NCBI RefSeq assembly: GCF_031432975.1
Contig: NZ_CP133838.1
Coordinates: 1,798,001 to 1,862,000 of the forward strand
DNA length: 64,000 nucleotides
Origin: Buttiauxella selenatireducens
GTDB taxonomy: Bacteria > Pseudomonadota > Gammaproteobacteria > Enterobacterales > Enterobacteriaceae
Reading direction: 5' to 3'
A program made the position numbers and the translations under genes. The notes beneath the pieces were generated by a model. That model saw only the letters and a program-made list of their open reading frames with translations, did not search any database and had not been told where the DNA came from. Below are positions 52,495 through 63,200 of the stretch, piece by piece (the stretch's first letter is position 1; the number at the start of each line of letters is the position of its first letter).

Positions 52495-53616
52495 ATGTCG
52501 CTGAAATTAATCAGAAGTCCTCTTTCTCTTGTGTTGGCAGGTTGTCTGGTGACGGCGTTCTCCGCCCAGGCCGATATTGTTATTGGTGTCGCGGGGCCGT
52601 TCACTGGGCCAAATGCGACCTATGGCGATCAATACTGGCATGGCGCGACGCAAGCCGCTGAAGACATTAACGCCGCAGGTGGGATCAACGGCGAAAAAAT
52701 CAAACTGGTTCAGGGGGATGATGCTTGCGAACCTAAACAGGCTGTCTCCGTAGCTAACCGCCTGGTTGACCAGGATAAAGTCAAAGCGGTGGTAGGCCAC
52801 TTCTGTTCATCATCCACCATGCCGGCCTCTGAGGTGTATAACGATGCAGGGATCATCGCCATCACGCCAGGGTCAACTAACCCGCTCATTACCGAACGCA
52901 AGATGAATGACATGTTCCGCATGTGTGGGCGCGATGACCAGCAAGGGCAGGTCGCCAGCGATTTCATCATTGATAAGCTCAAAGCCAAACGCGTCGTCAT
53001 TATTCATGACAAAGATACCTACGGGCAGGGGCTGGCGGATGCTACCAAAGCGGCACTGGCAAAACGCGGTGTGAATGACGTGATGTACGAAGGTTTGTCT
53101 CGCGGTGAAAAAGACTTTAACGCGCTGGTGACCAAAATCAGTGCGCAAAAACCTGATGTGGTGTTCTTCGGGGGCTGTCATCCGGAAGCTGGGCCGCTGG
53201 TTCGTCAGATGCGTGAGCAAGGCGTCCAGGCTAAATTCTTCTCCGGCGACTGTATTGTCAACGAAGAGATGGTCACGGCTGCCGGTGGCCCGCAATACAC
53301 TAACGGCATTTATATGACCTTCGGCAAAGACCCGCGTTTACTCCCGGAAGGCAAAGCCGTTATCGACAAATTCCGCGCCAGTAAATTCGAGCCAGAAGGC
53401 TACACCCTTTATTCCTACGCGTCAGTCCAGGCCATTGCTGCGGCATTCAAAGCCACCGGCGGCACCGATTCAGCGAAAGCCAGTGCCTGGCTGAAAGCCA
53501 ATCCGGTTGATACCGTCATGGGCAAAAAATCCTGGGATGACAAAGGCGACCTGAAAGTCTCGGATTATGTGGTTTATCAATGGGATGACAAAGGCAAGTA
53601 CACCGAAGTCCAATAA
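52495..53616 (+). CDS. livJ: Branched-chain amino acid ABC transporter substrate-binding protein
   Basis: A 373-residue periplasmic binding protein. Signal peptide about 1-26 (LVLAGCLVTAFSAQA), then DIVIGVAGPFTGPNATYGDQ, the typical start of Leu/Ile/Val-binding proteins. Two lobes contain VVGHFCSSSTMPASEVYNDA and FFGGCHPEAGPLVRQMREQG. AAGGAA precedes the ATG at 52495; the upstream 29-codon extension is rejected. It is the first gene of livJHMGF. Ligand preference within branched-chain amino acids is not readable. Confidence 0.93.
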   Translation: MSLKLIRSPLSLVLAGCLVTAFSAQADIVIGVAGPFTGPNATYGDQYWHGATQAAEDINAAGGINGEKIKLVQGDDACEPKQAVSVANRLVDQDKVKAVVGHFCSSSTMPASEVYNDAGIIAITPGSTNPLITERKMNDMFRMCGRDDQQGQVASDFIIDKLKAKRVVIIHDKDTYGQGLADATKAALAKRGVNDVMYEGLSRGEKDFNALVTKISAQKPDVVFFGGCHPEAGPLVRQMREQGVQAKFFSGDCIVNEEMVTAAGGPQYTNGIYMTFGKDPRLLPEGKAVIDKFRASKFEPEGYTLYSYASVQAIAAAFKATGGTDSAKASAWLKANPVDTVMGKKSWDDKGDLKVSDYVVYQWDDKGKYTEVQ

Positions 53617-53619
53617 GGC

Positions 53620-53742
<123 letters not shown>

Positions 53743-53811
53743 TCTCAACTTTCAAGCTTTTTCAAATCTGGCTGCGTCTTAAGGAGCAGCCATAAAAAGA
53801 GACGCCTGATT

Positions 53812-54726
53812 ATGGACGCATTCTTCCTGCAACAGTTGGTAAATGGCGTAACGCTGGGCTCTGTCTACGGGCTGATAGCCATCGGCTACACCATGGTTTA
53901 CGGCATTATTGGCATGATCAACTTCGCGCACGGCGAAGTGTATATGATCTCCGCATACCTGTGCGCCATTGGGCTCGCGCTGCTGTCATTCTTCGGATTG
54001 CACTCGTTTCCGTTACTGATCCTCGGCACTCTGGTGTTCACCATTGTCGTGACGGGGGTGTACGGCTGGACGATTGAACGCATCGCCTATAAACCACTAC
54101 GCAACTCCACACGTTTGGCGCCGCTGATCTCCGCAATTGGCATGTCACTCATCTTGCAAAACTACGCACAAATCAGCCAGGGCCCGCGCCAGCAAGGGAT
54201 CCCGACCATGCTCGATGGCGTTTTCCGTTTTCATATAGGTGAGGGTTTCGTGCAAATCACCTACACCAAAGTCTTTATTTTGATTGCCTCGTTTACGGGG
54301 ATGTTGCTGCTCACCTGGGTTATTGGCAACACGCGCCTCGGACGCATGTGCCGCGCGGTGCAGCAGGACCGGAAAATGGCCTCGATTTTGGGGATTAATG
54401 CTGACCGGATTATCTCAACCGTATTTGTTATCGGCGCGTCGATGGCGGGGCTGGCAGGGGTGCTTATCACCATGAACTACGGCACTTTTGATTTTTACGC
54501 CGGTTTTATTATCGGTATTAAAGCGTTCACCGCGGCTGTGTTGGGTGGTATCGGTTCGTTGCCAGGCGCGATGCTGGGGGGCTTAATCCTTGGGATTGCT
54601 GAGGCGCAATTCTCTGGGATGGTGAATTCAGATTACAAAGATGTGTTCTCGTTCGGGTTACTGGTGGTGATCCTCATTTTCCGTCCTCAAGGGCTGCTTG
54701 GCCGGCCTATGGTAGCCAAAGTATGA
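53812..54726 (+). CDS. livH: Branched-chain amino acid ABC transporter permease
   Basis: A 304-residue inner-membrane permease, eight or so helices. [20 protein letters not shown] is the typical LivH start, and [20 protein letters not shown] the conserved second-helix region. [14 protein letters not shown] coupling loop residues ([13 protein letters not shown]) contact the ATPase. I chose the ATG at 53812; the longer frame runs through the ERIC element and is not credible. It pairs with LivM, whose frame overlaps its stop. Confidence 0.94.
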   Translation: MDAFFLQQLVNGVTLGSVYGLIAIGYTMVYGIIGMINFAHGEVYMISAYLCAIGLALLSFFGLHSFPLLILGTLVFTIVVTGVYGWTIERIAYKPLRNSTRLAPLISAIGMSLILQNYAQISQGPRQQGIPTMLDGVFRFHIGEGFVQITYTKVFILIASFTGMLLLTWVIGNTRLGRMCRAVQQDRKMASILGINADRIISTVFVIGASMAGLAGVLITMNYGTFDFYAGFIIGIKAFTAAVLGGIGSLPGAMLGGLILGIAEAQFSGMVNSDYKDVFSFGLLVVILIFRPQGLLGRPMVAKV

Positions 54727-54737
54727 GGGAGCAAAGC

Positions 54738-56030
54738 ATGGTATCTGAAACGGAATTACGCGAGAGTTTTCCGCTTAAACGCTGCCTGCTGGATGCGGTT
54801 TTTGCGGGCATGGTCGCGTTGATAGTCTTTGGTCCGATTGTCGGCGTGGTGCTTGATGGCTACAGCTTTAACTTTAATGGGCGGCGCCTGCTCGCCATCA
54901 TTGCGGTGGTGATGGTCGGACGTTTTTTGTTGAGTGCGTTTTTGACAACGGCAACGGGGGAGCGTTTTCTCAGCCGTTTTGAAACGGATAACTCGGGTGT
55001 CTATGTGCGACCGCCGGAGTATAAAAGCCGCATGCGCTGGATCATTCCGTTAGTGATTGGACTGGCGATTTGCTTTCCGTTTGTCGCGACTAAATACGTG
55101 TTGACGGTGGCGATCCTCGGGCTGATTTATGTCTTGCTCGGCCTGGGCTTGAATATCGTGGTCGGCCTCGCCGGTTTGCTGGATTTAGGTTACGTCGCCT
55201 TTTATGCCATTGGCGCGTACGGCCTGGCGTTGGGGTATCAGTATCTTGGGCTGGGCTTCTGGACAATGTTGCCACTGTCGGCGTTGATGGCGGCAGCGGC
55301 CGGGGCGTTACTCGGCTTCCCGGTGTTACGTATGCACGGCGATTATCTGGCGATTGTGACGCTGGGTTTTGGGGAAATCATCCGCCTGGTGTTGAACAAC
55401 TGGCTGACGTTTACCGGCGGCCCGAACGGGATTTCGGCACCTTCACCCACGCTGTTTGGCCTGGAATTTGGGCGGCGCGCGAAAGAGGAGGGCGGCATCC
55501 CTTTCCATGAGTTCTTTAACCTCACCTATAACCCCAATCTGAAGTTTATTTTTATCTACACCATTTTGGTACTGGTGGTGTTGGTGGTGCTGTATATCAA
55601 ACACCGTTTGACGCGCATGCCGATTGGCCGTGCGTGGGAGGCATTACGCGAAGACGAAATTGCCTGTCGCTCGATGGGGCTTAATCACGTTCTGGTTAAG
55701 CTGTCGGCCTTTACGCTGGGGGCGTCAACTGCGGGGATCGCAGGGGTATTTTTTGCGACTTATCAGGGGTTTGTTAACCCGACATCGTTCACCTTCTTTG
55801 AGTCTGCATTGATTCTCGCCATTGTCGTACTGGGCGGGATGGGCTCAACGATTGGCGTGGTACTGGCCGCGTTTGTGCTGACGGTGACACCGGAACTGCT
55901 GCGCAGCTTCGCCGAGTATCGCGTGTTGCTGTTCGGCATGTTAATGGTGGTGATGATGATTTGGCGGCCACGCGGCCTGATCCGCATTAACCGTAGCGGC
56001 TTTACGGTGCGCAAAGGAGTGTCGCCATGA
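54738..56030 (+). CDS. livM: Branched-chain amino acid ABC transporter permease
   Basis: A 430-residue second permease of the complex. The N-terminal 90 residues form an extra membrane-anchored region, and the core has [20 protein letters not shown] and [20 protein letters not shown]. The loop [18 protein letters not shown] meets the ATPases. GAGGGA seven bases before 54738 favours this ATG over the one at 54723. It overlaps livG by four bases. Confidence 0.93.
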   Translation: MVSETELRESFPLKRCLLDAVFAGMVALIVFGPIVGVVLDGYSFNFNGRRLLAIIAVVMVGRFLLSAFLTTATGERFLSRFETDNSGVYVRPPEYKSRMRWIIPLVIGLAICFPFVATKYVLTVAILGLIYVLLGLGLNIVVGLAGLLDLGYVAFYAIGAYGLALGYQYLGLGFWTMLPLSALMAAAAGALLGFPVLRMHGDYLAIVTLGFGEIIRLVLNNWLTFTGGPNGISAPSPTLFGLEFGRRAKEEGGIPFHEFFNLTYNPNLKFIFIYTILVLVVLVVLYIKHRLTRMPIGRAWEALREDEIACRSMGLNHVLVKLSAFTLGASTAGIAGVFFATYQGFVNPTSFTFFESALILAIVVLGGMGSTIGVVLAAFVLTVTPELLRSFAEYRVLLFGMLMVVMMIWRPRGLIRINRSGFTVRKGVSP

Positions 56031-56917
56031 TCAACGCCTCTGTCAGTGAAATGATTTTAAGCGTCGAGCATTTGATGATGCACTTTGGTGGCATTAAAGC
56101 GCTGAACGACGTGAACCTTGAAGTGCGTCGCGGCTCGATTACCGCGCTTATTGGCCCCAATGGTGCAGGAAAAACCACGGTCTTTAACTGCCTGACCGGT
56201 TTTTACAAAGCTTCTGGCGGCAATATTTTGTTTAACACGCATGACAAAACCACCAATGTGATACAGGTGCTGGGGCAAAAATTCCAGCCCGGTGACTGGA
56301 TTAATCCGGCCCAGCTCGGGCAGCGTCTGTTTTATAAAATGTTTGGTGGCACGCATCTTGTGAATCGCGCAGGGCTTGCACGAACCTTTCAGAATATCCG
56401 TTTGTTCCGGGAAATGTCGGTGGTCGAAAACCTGCTGGTGGCGCAGCACATGCAGGTGAACCGCAATTTGCTGGCCGGTGTGCTAAACACGCCTGCGTAC
56501 CGGCGAGCTGAAAGCCGTGCGCTGGATCGTGCGTTTTACTGGCTGGAAGTGGTGGAACTGGTGGATTGTGCCAACCGGCTGGCGGGTGAAATGTCTTATG
56601 GGCAGCAGCGACGGCTCGAGATTGCCCGCGCGATGTGTACCGCACCGGAAATGATCTGCCTTGATGAACCAGCGGCGGGTCTGAATCCGGTTGAAACGCG
56701 TACGCTCAGTAAAATCATCCGTTTTCTGCGCGACCATCACGACATCACGGTATTACTCATTGAACATGATATGGGCATGGTGATGGAGATTTCCGACCAC
56801 ATTATTGTGCTCGACCATGGGGATGTGATTGCGCAGGGCAAACCTGAAGAAATACAACATGATGAGAAAGTCATTGCCGCCTATCTGGGCACCGACGAAG
56901 ACGAGGTCACTGTATGA
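56027..56917 (+). CDS. livG: Branched-chain amino acid ABC transporter ATPase
   Basis: A 296-residue ATP-binding subunit: Walker [13 protein letters not shown] (about 43-54), [20 protein letters not shown] as Q-loop region, signature [15 protein letters not shown], Walker [14 protein letters not shown] and the H-loop LLIEHDM. It is somewhat longer than E. coli LivG, with an insertion between Walker A and the Q-loop. It forms the ATPase heterodimer with LivF. Confidence 0.95.
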   Translation: MINASVSEMILSVEHLMMHFGGIKALNDVNLEVRRGSITALIGPNGAGKTTVFNCLTGFYKASGGNILFNTHDKTTNVIQVLGQKFQPGDWINPAQLGQRLFYKMFGGTHLVNRAGLARTFQNIRLFREMSVVENLLVAQHMQVNRNLLAGVLNTPAYRRAESRALDRAFYWLEVVELVDCANRLAGEMSYGQQRRLEIARAMCTAPEMICLDEPAAGLNPVETRTLSKIIRFLRDHHDITVLLIEHDMGMVMEISDHIIVLDHGDVIAQGKPEEIQHDEKVIAAYLGTDEDEVTV

Positions 56918-57645
56918 GTGAGGCGATGCTGGAGTTTCGTGGTGTAGATGTTTTTTATGGCGCCATTCAGGCGCTAAAACAGGTCTCATTGCAGGTGAAT
57001 GAAGGCGAAACCGTGGCGCTGATCGGAGCGAATGGGGCGGGGAAATCGACGCTGTTGATGTCAATTTTTGGCCAGCCGCGCATTCGCCACGGGCAGATAC
57101 TGTTTCGCGGTGATGACATCAGCCACAAGTCTACGCATTTTGTCGCTTCTGGCGGTATTGCTCAGGCCCCTGAAGGGCGGCGAATTTTCCCCGATATGAC
57201 GGTCGAGGAAAATCTGCTGATGGGCACTATTCCAATTGGTGACCAATTTGCCGCCCAGGATCTGCAAACCATGTTCGACCTTTTCCCACGTTTAAAAGAG
57301 CGCCGCAAACAGCGAGCGATGACGATGTCCGGTGGTGAACAGCAAATGCTGGCGATAGCCCGGGCGCTGATGAGTCGCCCGAAATTGTTGCTGCTCGATG
57401 AGCCCAGTCTTGGATTAGCGCCCATTGTGGTGAAGCAAATTTTCCAGACGCTGCGCGAGCTTGCGCAAAATGGCATGACGATTTTCCTCGTCGAACAAAA
57501 CGCGCACCATGCGTTGAAACTGTCCGATCGTGGTTATGTGATGGCAAATGGGCAGATTCGCCTGAGTGGCAGCGGCGAGGAGTTGTTAGGGAATCAGGAG
57601 GTGCGTAAAGCTTATCTTGGTGGCGATTATCCCCGTCATACTTGA
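56914..57645 (+). CDS. livF: Branched-chain amino acid ABC transporter ATPase
   Basis: A 243-residue ATP-binding subunit: Walker A GANGAGKSTLLM, Q-loop region AQAPEGRRIFPDMTVEENLL, signature MSGGEQQMLAIARALM, Walker B LLLLDEPSLGLAP. Last gene of livJHMGF. Its final residues (PRHT) and stop codon are encoded by the ERIC element at 57628-57754, so the natural C-terminus has been replaced by ERIC sequence. Confidence 0.95.
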   Translation: MSEAMLEFRGVDVFYGAIQALKQVSLQVNEGETVALIGANGAGKSTLLMSIFGQPRIRHGQILFRGDDISHKSTHFVASGGIAQAPEGRRIFPDMTVEENLLMGTIPIGDQFAAQDLQTMFDLFPRLKERRKQRAMTMSGGEQQMLAIARALMSRPKLLLLDEPSLGLAPIVVKQIFQTLRELAQNGMTIFLVEQNAHHALKLSDRGYVMANGQIRLSGSGEELLGNQEVRKAYLGGDYPRHT

Positions 57646-57754
57646 AGCTGCCTCTGCGTTGGCTGCACTCACTCACCCCAGTCACTTACTCAAGTAAGCT
57701 CCTGGGGATTCACTCCCTTGCCGCCTTGATGCAACTCCAATTATTTAGGGGATA
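57628..57754. repeat. ERIC element overlapping the 3' end of livF
   Basis: A 127-bp palindromic repeat bounded by TATCCCC and GGGGATA, with the same ERIC primer core sequences as the copy at 53620. It supplies the last codons and stop of livF and may act as the operon's 3' structure. Confidence 0.92.
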
Positions 57755-57823
57755 GGATGGTGAAACGAGTTTTATACAAAAAACTCTTTGCAGGATAACG
57801 ATTTGTAAATCATTATTTGAAAT

Positions 57824-59293
57824 GTGGTTTCACTTTCCTCCCCAAGGTCAATCTTGAACTTACAAGCAGCACTACGCCAGCGCGTGGCTAACACGCGTTG
57901 GTATACCAAACGAAAAAGCTATCGAGTCCTGTTCTGGCGCGAAATTACCCCGCTCGCCGTACCTATTTTCATGGAAAACACCTGCGTTTTACTGATGGGG
58001 GTGTTGAGTACTTTCCTCGTGAGTTGGCTGGGTAAAGAGGCGATGGCGGGCGTAGGCCTGGCTGACAGCTTCAACATGGTCATCATGGCATTCTTTGCCG
58101 CAGTCGATCTCGGTACCACAGTGGTGGTGGCGTTCAGTCTCGGTAAGCGCGACCCAAAACGTGCGCGTGACGCAGCACGTCAGTCGCTGATCCTGATGAC
58201 GATTATTGCTATCGGGCTGGCGATAGGGATTCACCTTGCGGGTGAACATGTGGTCAATATTATTGCCGGTGCGGCCACCCCGGAAGTGAAGGCGCTTGCG
58301 CTCTCTTATCTTCAGACGACGGTGTGGAGTTATCCGGCGGCGGCCATTGCGCTGATCAGCAGCGGCGCATTGCGCGGGGCAGGAAATACCAAAATCCCGT
58401 TACTGATTAACGGCGGGATGAATATTCTCAACATTATTATCAGTAGCGTATTGATTTACGGCGCGCTGGGCTGGAACGGGCTGGGCTTTTTCGGCGCAGG
58501 ATTAGGGCTGACCATTTCGCGCTATATCGGTGCGCTGGGCTTTATTTACGTGCTGGTGGTAGGGATTGCCCCCTCGTTGCGTATCTCGCTGAAAAGTTAT
58601 TTCCGGCCGCTCAAAATCGGCATCTTGTGGGAAGTGCTGGGGATTGGTATTCCCGCCAGTATCGAATCGGTGTTGTTTAACGCCGGTAAATTGCTGACGC
58701 AAATGTTTGTTGCCGGGATGGGAACCAACGTCATTGCCGGTAACTTTATCGCTTTCTCGATTGCCGCGTTGATTAACTTGCCGGGGAACGCCCTTGGCTC
58801 GGCATCCACCATTATTGTCGGCAAACGTCTTGGCAAAGGGCAAATTGGCCAGGCAGAACGGCAACTGCGTCATGTATTTTGGCTTTCTACGCTGGGTCTG
58901 ACGATTATTGCCTGGGGAACGGCACCGTTTGCAGGACTGATGGCGTCGTTCTACACCCACGAAGATGATGTTAAAGAAGTCGTCAAAATTCTGATTTGGT
59001 TGAATGCCGCATTTATGCCTATTTGGGCGGCGTCCTGGGTCTTACCTGCCGGGCTGAAAGGGGCGCGTGATGCCCGCTTTGCCATGTGGGTTTCCATGGC
59101 GAGTATGTGGGGTTGCCGGGTCGTGGCAGGTTACACATTAGGCATTGTGCTGGGAATGGGCGTGGTGGGTGTCTGGATGGGGATGTTCTTCGACTGGACG
59201 GTGCGTGGCGTGTTGTTCTACTGGCGAATGGTGAGTGGCCGCTGGCTTAAAAAATATCCGCGCCTCAAAAAAGAACCCCTTCCTAAAACGTAA
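57824..59293 (+). CDS. yeeO: YeeO-like MATE-family efflux transporter
   Basis: A 489-residue, 12-helix multidrug/flavin exporter. Nearly every helix resembles E. coli YeeO: VLFWREITPLAVPIFMENTC, GLADSFNMVIMAFFAAVDLG and GSGALRGAGNTKIPLLINGG-like stretches. E. coli YeeO exports FMN and FAD. The GTG at 57824 gives the longest collinear frame; the E. coli N-terminal extension is broken by a stop here, so a start near residue 12 is also possible. Position close to an asn tRNA is conserved. Confidence 0.88.
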   Translation: MVSLSSPRSILNLQAALRQRVANTRWYTKRKSYRVLFWREITPLAVPIFMENTCVLLMGVLSTFLVSWLGKEAMAGVGLADSFNMVIMAFFAAVDLGTTVVVAFSLGKRDPKRARDAARQSLILMTIIAIGLAIGIHLAGEHVVNIIAGAATPEVKALALSYLQTTVWSYPAAAIALISSGALRGAGNTKIPLLINGGMNILNIIISSVLIYGALGWNGLGFFGAGLGLTISRYIGALGFIYVLVVGIAPSLRISLKSYFRPLKIGILWEVLGIGIPASIESVLFNAGKLLTQMFVAGMGTNVIAGNFIAFSIAALINLPGNALGSASTIIVGKRLGKGQIGQAERQLRHVFWLSTLGLTIIAWGTAPFAGLMASFYTHEDDVKEVVKILIWLNAAFMPIWAASWVLPAGLKGARDARFAMWVSMASMWGCRVVAGYTLGIVLGMGVVGVWMGMFFDWTVRGVLFYWRMVSGRWLKKYPRLKKEPLPKT

Positions 59294-59550
59294 AAGGGAT
59301 GTTGCTGCGCGAACTCTCCTGTTACCGTTTTTTTGATCGGATTAGCGCAAGCGACATCCGATTTTTATTCTGTGTTTTTCGTTGTTTTCCAACTCAATAT
59401 CTGGTCATTTTTTAAAAAGTTGATATCTATCACCTGTCGATATCTCGTTTTGACTATTAACGTAAAGTTAGTCGCTGTAAATTATTCTAAAATGTTATTA
59501 ATTGCGATGAGCAATCACTTTTATGAATGTAACAGCGAGAAGAGGTAGGA

Positions 59551-61101
59551 ATGAGTACAACGACAAGGAACACGGAAGGTCGTCTAATGACAGGATTTCT
59601 CAACGCTGTTGAAAAAGCAGGGAATAAATTACCCGAACCCGCTTTGATCTTCTTCTATTTTTTACTGGTGGTGATGGCGATGTCTGCGGTGCTTTCTACC
59701 GTCGATTTTGATGTCATCAATCCTGTCACCCACGAAGCCGTTAAGATTAATAACCTGCTTTCACCGCAGGCATTAACGGTCACCCTTTCTTCGATGGTCA
59801 CCACGTTTACCAGTTTTGCACCGCTGGGTATCGTACTGGTTGCGATGCTGGGGGTGGGCGTGGCGGAAAGCTCAGGTTTCATTAATACCGGCCTGAAAAA
59901 AATGCTGCGTGTGACGCCGAAGAAACTGCTAACCCCAATGATTATCTTCGTCGCAATGTTTAGCCATGTGGCTGCGGATGCGGGCTACGTGCTGGTTATT
60001 CCATTGGGCGCGATTATTTTTATGTCTGTCGGACGCCACCCGTTAGCGGGGATTGCGGCGGCATTTGCCGGGGTATCGGGTGGTTTTGCAGCGAACATGG
60101 TGCCAACCGGTAACGATGCGTTGCTGCAAGGTTTCACCCAGACTGCGGCACAATTGCTGGATAACACTTATACCGTCAACACGCTGTGTAACCTGTTCTT
60201 CGGCATCGGTTCTACGGTTATGATTACCCTGGTCGGCTGGTGGGTTACCGAACGTATTGTTGAGCCGCGCGTGTCAAAGCTGGAAATCGACGGGGATTAT
60301 CAGCATAACGAAGATATGAGTTCTTACAGCGTACAGGAAAGCCGCGGTTTTAAAGTGGCAGGCCTGGTGATGATTCTGGGGCTGGCGGGGCTTGCGGCTC
60401 TTGCATGGCCTGAAACGTCACTGCTGCGTGCGAGCGATGGTTCACTGACCAGCTACGGCGCGCCGATCATGAAATCCATCGTGCCATTGATTTTCTTGAT
60501 CTTTATTATCCCTGGCATTGTTTACGGTTTTGTCGCCGGGACATTCAGCAGTGGTAAAGATGTTATCAATGCGATGAATGAGTCCATGAGCAAAATGGGT
60601 TCGTACATGGTAATGGCATTCTTCTGCGCCATGTTCATCAAAGCGTTTGGTGATTCCAATATTGGTACGTTGATTGCGCTGGCGGGCGCGGATGTGCTGA
60701 AGACCATGGCATTGCCGGGTGAAGCCACCATTATTGGCATGATCCTGCTGACGGCGATGGTGAACATCCTGATTGGTTCGGCATCGGCGAAATGGGCGCT
60801 GTTGTCACCAATAATGGTGCCAATGCTGATGGCGGTTGGGATCTCCCCGGAACTGACGCAGGCCGCGTTCCGTGTGGGTGACTCGACCACCAACATTATT
60901 ACTCCGCTGATGGTGTTCTTCCCGCTGGTGGTGGTGTATTGCCAGCGCTATGTGAAATCCACCGGTGTGGGTACGCTGGTTTCGATGATGATGCCGTACT
61001 CGGTGATCTTCTTTACCTGCTGGAGCATCTTCTTGTTGGTGTGGTGGGCACTGGGCTTGCCACTGGGCGTAAACGCGCCGTATACCTATCCGATTCAGTA
61101 A
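59551..61101 (+). CDS. abgT: AbgT-family p-aminobenzoyl-glutamate transporter
   Basis: A 516-residue inner-membrane transporter: NAVEKAGNKLPEPALIFFYF at the N-terminus, SHVAADAGYVLVIPLGAIIF, GFAANMVPTGNDALLQGFTQ and RVGDSTTNIITPLMVFFPLV are the diagnostic AbgT stretches. It imports p-aminobenzoyl-glutamate, a folate breakdown product; some relatives export sulfonamides. The abgAB hydrolase genes are not beside it here. A good terminator follows the stop. Confidence 0.92.
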   Translation: MSTTTRNTEGRLMTGFLNAVEKAGNKLPEPALIFFYFLLVVMAMSAVLSTVDFDVINPVTHEAVKINNLLSPQALTVTLSSMVTTFTSFAPLGIVLVAMLGVGVAESSGFINTGLKKMLRVTPKKLLTPMIIFVAMFSHVAADAGYVLVIPLGAIIFMSVGRHPLAGIAAAFAGVSGGFAANMVPTGNDALLQGFTQTAAQLLDNTYTVNTLCNLFFGIGSTVMITLVGWWVTERIVEPRVSKLEIDGDYQHNEDMSSYSVQESRGFKVAGLVMILGLAGLAALAWPETSLLRASDGSLTSYGAPIMKSIVPLIFLIFIIPGIVYGFVAGTFSSGKDVINAMNESMSKMGSYMVMAFFCAMFIKAFGDSNIGTLIALAGADVLKTMALPGEATIIGMILLTAMVNILIGSASAKWALLSPIMVPMLMAVGISPELTQAAFRVGDSTTNIITPLMVFFPLVVVYCQRYVKSTGVGTLVSMMMPYSVIFFTCWSIFLLVWWALGLPLGVNAPYTYPIQ

Positions 61102-61114
61102 TTGCGTTAATCTC

Positions 61115-61144
61115 ACCGGCCACGATTGTGGCCGGTTTTCTTTT
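61115..61144 (+). terminator. Terminator after abgT (convergent with lysR)
   Basis: A perfect 9-bp stem (ACCGGCCAC/GTGGCCGGT, loop GATT) is followed by TTTTCTTTT, 13 bases beyond the abgT stop. It just touches the stop codon of the convergent lysR-type gene. Confidence 0.88.
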
Positions 61145-62054
61145 AAGCGGGCCGCAAGTTTTGCAGAACATCGCAACGCTGCTTTACCGCTTCATGTAAC
61201 AGCCGAACCGTGGCCGAAAGCTGCTTACGGTGTGGGCAAATCATCGTAAGCGGAACGCTATCGCCTTGATACTGCGGCAAAATAATCTTCAAACGACCTT
61301 CGTTAACGTCTTCACTGACATCCAGCCAGGATTTATAGGCAATCCCTTCACCCGCGACGGCTAACCGGCGAATCACTTCCGCATCATCACTCATCATCGC
61401 GCTTTTCACCGCGACATGGTGTGCGTCGCCATTCAGGCTGAGCGTCCATTTATCATAAACCCGCCCACGGATCGCATAGGTCAGCGCGTCATGCGACACC
61501 AGATCGCTGAGGGTTTTAGGCTCGCCGCAACGTTCGAGATACGATGGCGCTGCCACGATAACCCGGTGGTTATGCGGGGCAAGCGGTAATGCCACATAAG
61601 AGGCGTCGTCGTTATTGCCATAACGGAAAGCCACATCCACCGGATCTTTAAACACGTCTGTCACCTGGTCGGAGAACAATATTTTCAATTGCAGCGCCGG
61701 ATGTTCGCGGCGAAAGGCCTGAAACACCGCCAGCAACAGATTGCGCCCGAGGTCGGATGGAACGGCAATTTGCAGCACGCCACGCACTTCGTCACGTGCA
61801 GGTTGGATTTGCTCAAATCCTGCTTCCAGAGTTTGCAGGGTGCTGATGGCGTACGGCAGCCAGATTTCACCTTCTGGCGTCAGTCTCAGGCTGCGCGTCG
61901 AACGGGCGAAGAGACGGATATTCAGCGATTGCTCAAGGCGTTTGATGGCGGTGCTGACCTGCGCAGGCTGCAATCCTGCTTCGCGCGCGGTGTCGCTAAA
62001 ACTGTTTAAGGCGGCGGCCCTGACAAACAAAGTGAGGTCTTCCAACCTGAGCAT
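61143..62054 (-). CDS. LysR-family transcriptional regulator
   Basis: A 303-residue regulator. Winged helix-turn-helix: FVRAAALNSFSDTAREAGLQ then PAQVSTAIKRLEQ, at about 10-40. The ligand-binding domain follows (LQIAVPSDLGRNLLLAVFQA). It is divergent from the adjacent oxidoreductase genes with a 99-bp gap, the usual place for a regulator of its neighbour. It resembles the DhcR/YafC-type group; the inducer is unknown, though quinones or electrophiles would fit. Confidence 0.88.
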   Translation of the reverse strand: MLRLEDLTLFVRAAALNSFSDTAREAGLQPAQVSTAIKRLEQSLNIRLFARSTRSLRLTPEGEIWLPYAISTLQTLEAGFEQIQPARDEVRGVLQIAVPSDLGRNLLLAVFQAFRREHPALQLKILFSDQVTDVFKDPVDVAFRYGNNDDASYVALPLAPHNHRVIVAAPSYLERCGEPKTLSDLVSHDALTYAIRGRVYDKWTLSLNGDAHHVAVKSAMMSDDAEVIRRLAVAGEGIAYKSWLDVSEDVNEGRLKIILPQYQGDSVPLTMICPHRKQLSATVRLLHEAVKQRCDVLQNLRPA

Positions 62055-62153
62055 TTTAACTCTCCGAGTATAAGTGTTGTTTTCCAGGGACTATTTTTCG
62101 CCCGCAACACACCTTGTACCATGAGTTTATTCATTTAGTCTCTGGAGCACCCA

Positions 62154-63161
62154 ATGAAAGCTATCGCTATTACTCAGGCCGCGCAGGCGGGCAGCAATGT
62201 AGATTTTCTCAGCGAGGTCACTTTACCGACACCTGTCGCCTCAGGCCATGATTTACTGGTCGAAGTGAAAGCCATTTCGGTGAATCCGGTGGATACCAAA
62301 GTCCGCGCGGGTTTTAAAGCTGACCAGCCACGAGTGTTGGGCTGGGATGCGGTCGGTGTGGTGGTCTCAACGGGTGAAGCCGTCACCCTGTTTAAGCCGG
62401 GTGATGAAGTGTGGTACGCCGGTTCATTGACTCGTCCTGGAAGCAATAGCGAATTCCAGCTGGTGGACGAGCGCATCGTGGCACTGAAACCTAAATCCAT
62501 TGATAACGCATCCGCCGCTGCACTGCCTTTAACGGCGATCACGGCATGGGAAATGTTGTTTGACCGTCTGGGGGTAAAAGAAGGCGGTAGTGAAAACGAT
62601 GTGCTGTTGATTGTTGGCGCGGCGGGAGGCGTGGGTTCTATTTTGACGCAGCTGGCGCGTCAGCTCACCAACATCACCGTGATTGGCACGGCGTCGCGTC
62701 CACAAAGCCAAAAATGGGTCACTGATTTAGGCGCGCATCATGTTATCGACCACAGCAAACCGCTGGTGGAAGAACTGGCACGTTTTGGGGTGAAACAGGT
62801 TACCCACGTTGCGAGCCTGAATCAGACTGAGCAGCATTACACGCAGTTGATTGAGGTGCTGGCACCACAAGGGAAACTGGCGTTGATTGACGACCCTGAG
62901 ACGCTGGATGCGCGTCCGCTGAAGGTGAAAAGCATTTCACTGCACTGGGAATTTATGTTTACCCGTTCAATGTTCGAAACTCACGACATGATCGAGCAGC
63001 ACCATCTGTTGACTCGCGTGGCTGAATTGATTGACCAGCGCGTGCTGCAAACCACCCTTGGCGAACATTTTGGCACCATTAATGCCGCAAATCTGCGTCG
63101 GGCTCATGAATTAATTGAAACCCATCGCGCGGTCGGTAAAATCGTGCTCGAAGGTTTCTAA
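62154..63161 (+). CDS. Zinc-binding alcohol dehydrogenase/quinone oxidoreductase family protein
   Basis: A 335-residue MDR enzyme of the QOR/ZADH type: AISVNPVDTKVRAGF, VLGWDAVGVV, and the NADPH motif IVGAAGGVGSILTQLARQL (about 150-168). No catalytic zinc cysteines are visible. It is the first of three same-strand genes (with a nitroreductase and a YgiN-like monooxygenase), which together look like a quinone or electrophile detoxification unit controlled by the divergent LysR gene. Confidence 0.88.
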   Translation: MKAIAITQAAQAGSNVDFLSEVTLPTPVASGHDLLVEVKAISVNPVDTKVRAGFKADQPRVLGWDAVGVVVSTGEAVTLFKPGDEVWYAGSLTRPGSNSEFQLVDERIVALKPKSIDNASAAALPLTAITAWEMLFDRLGVKEGGSENDVLLIVGAAGGVGSILTQLARQLTNITVIGTASRPQSQKWVTDLGAHHVIDHSKPLVEELARFGVKQVTHVASLNQTEQHYTQLIEVLAPQGKLALIDDPETLDARPLKVKSISLHWEFMFTRSMFETHDMIEQHHLLTRVAELIDQRVLQTTLGEHFGTINAANLRRAHELIETHRAVGKIVLEGF

Positions 63162-63200
63162 CTTCATAATAATCATAACGAAAAATATACAGGTAATATG

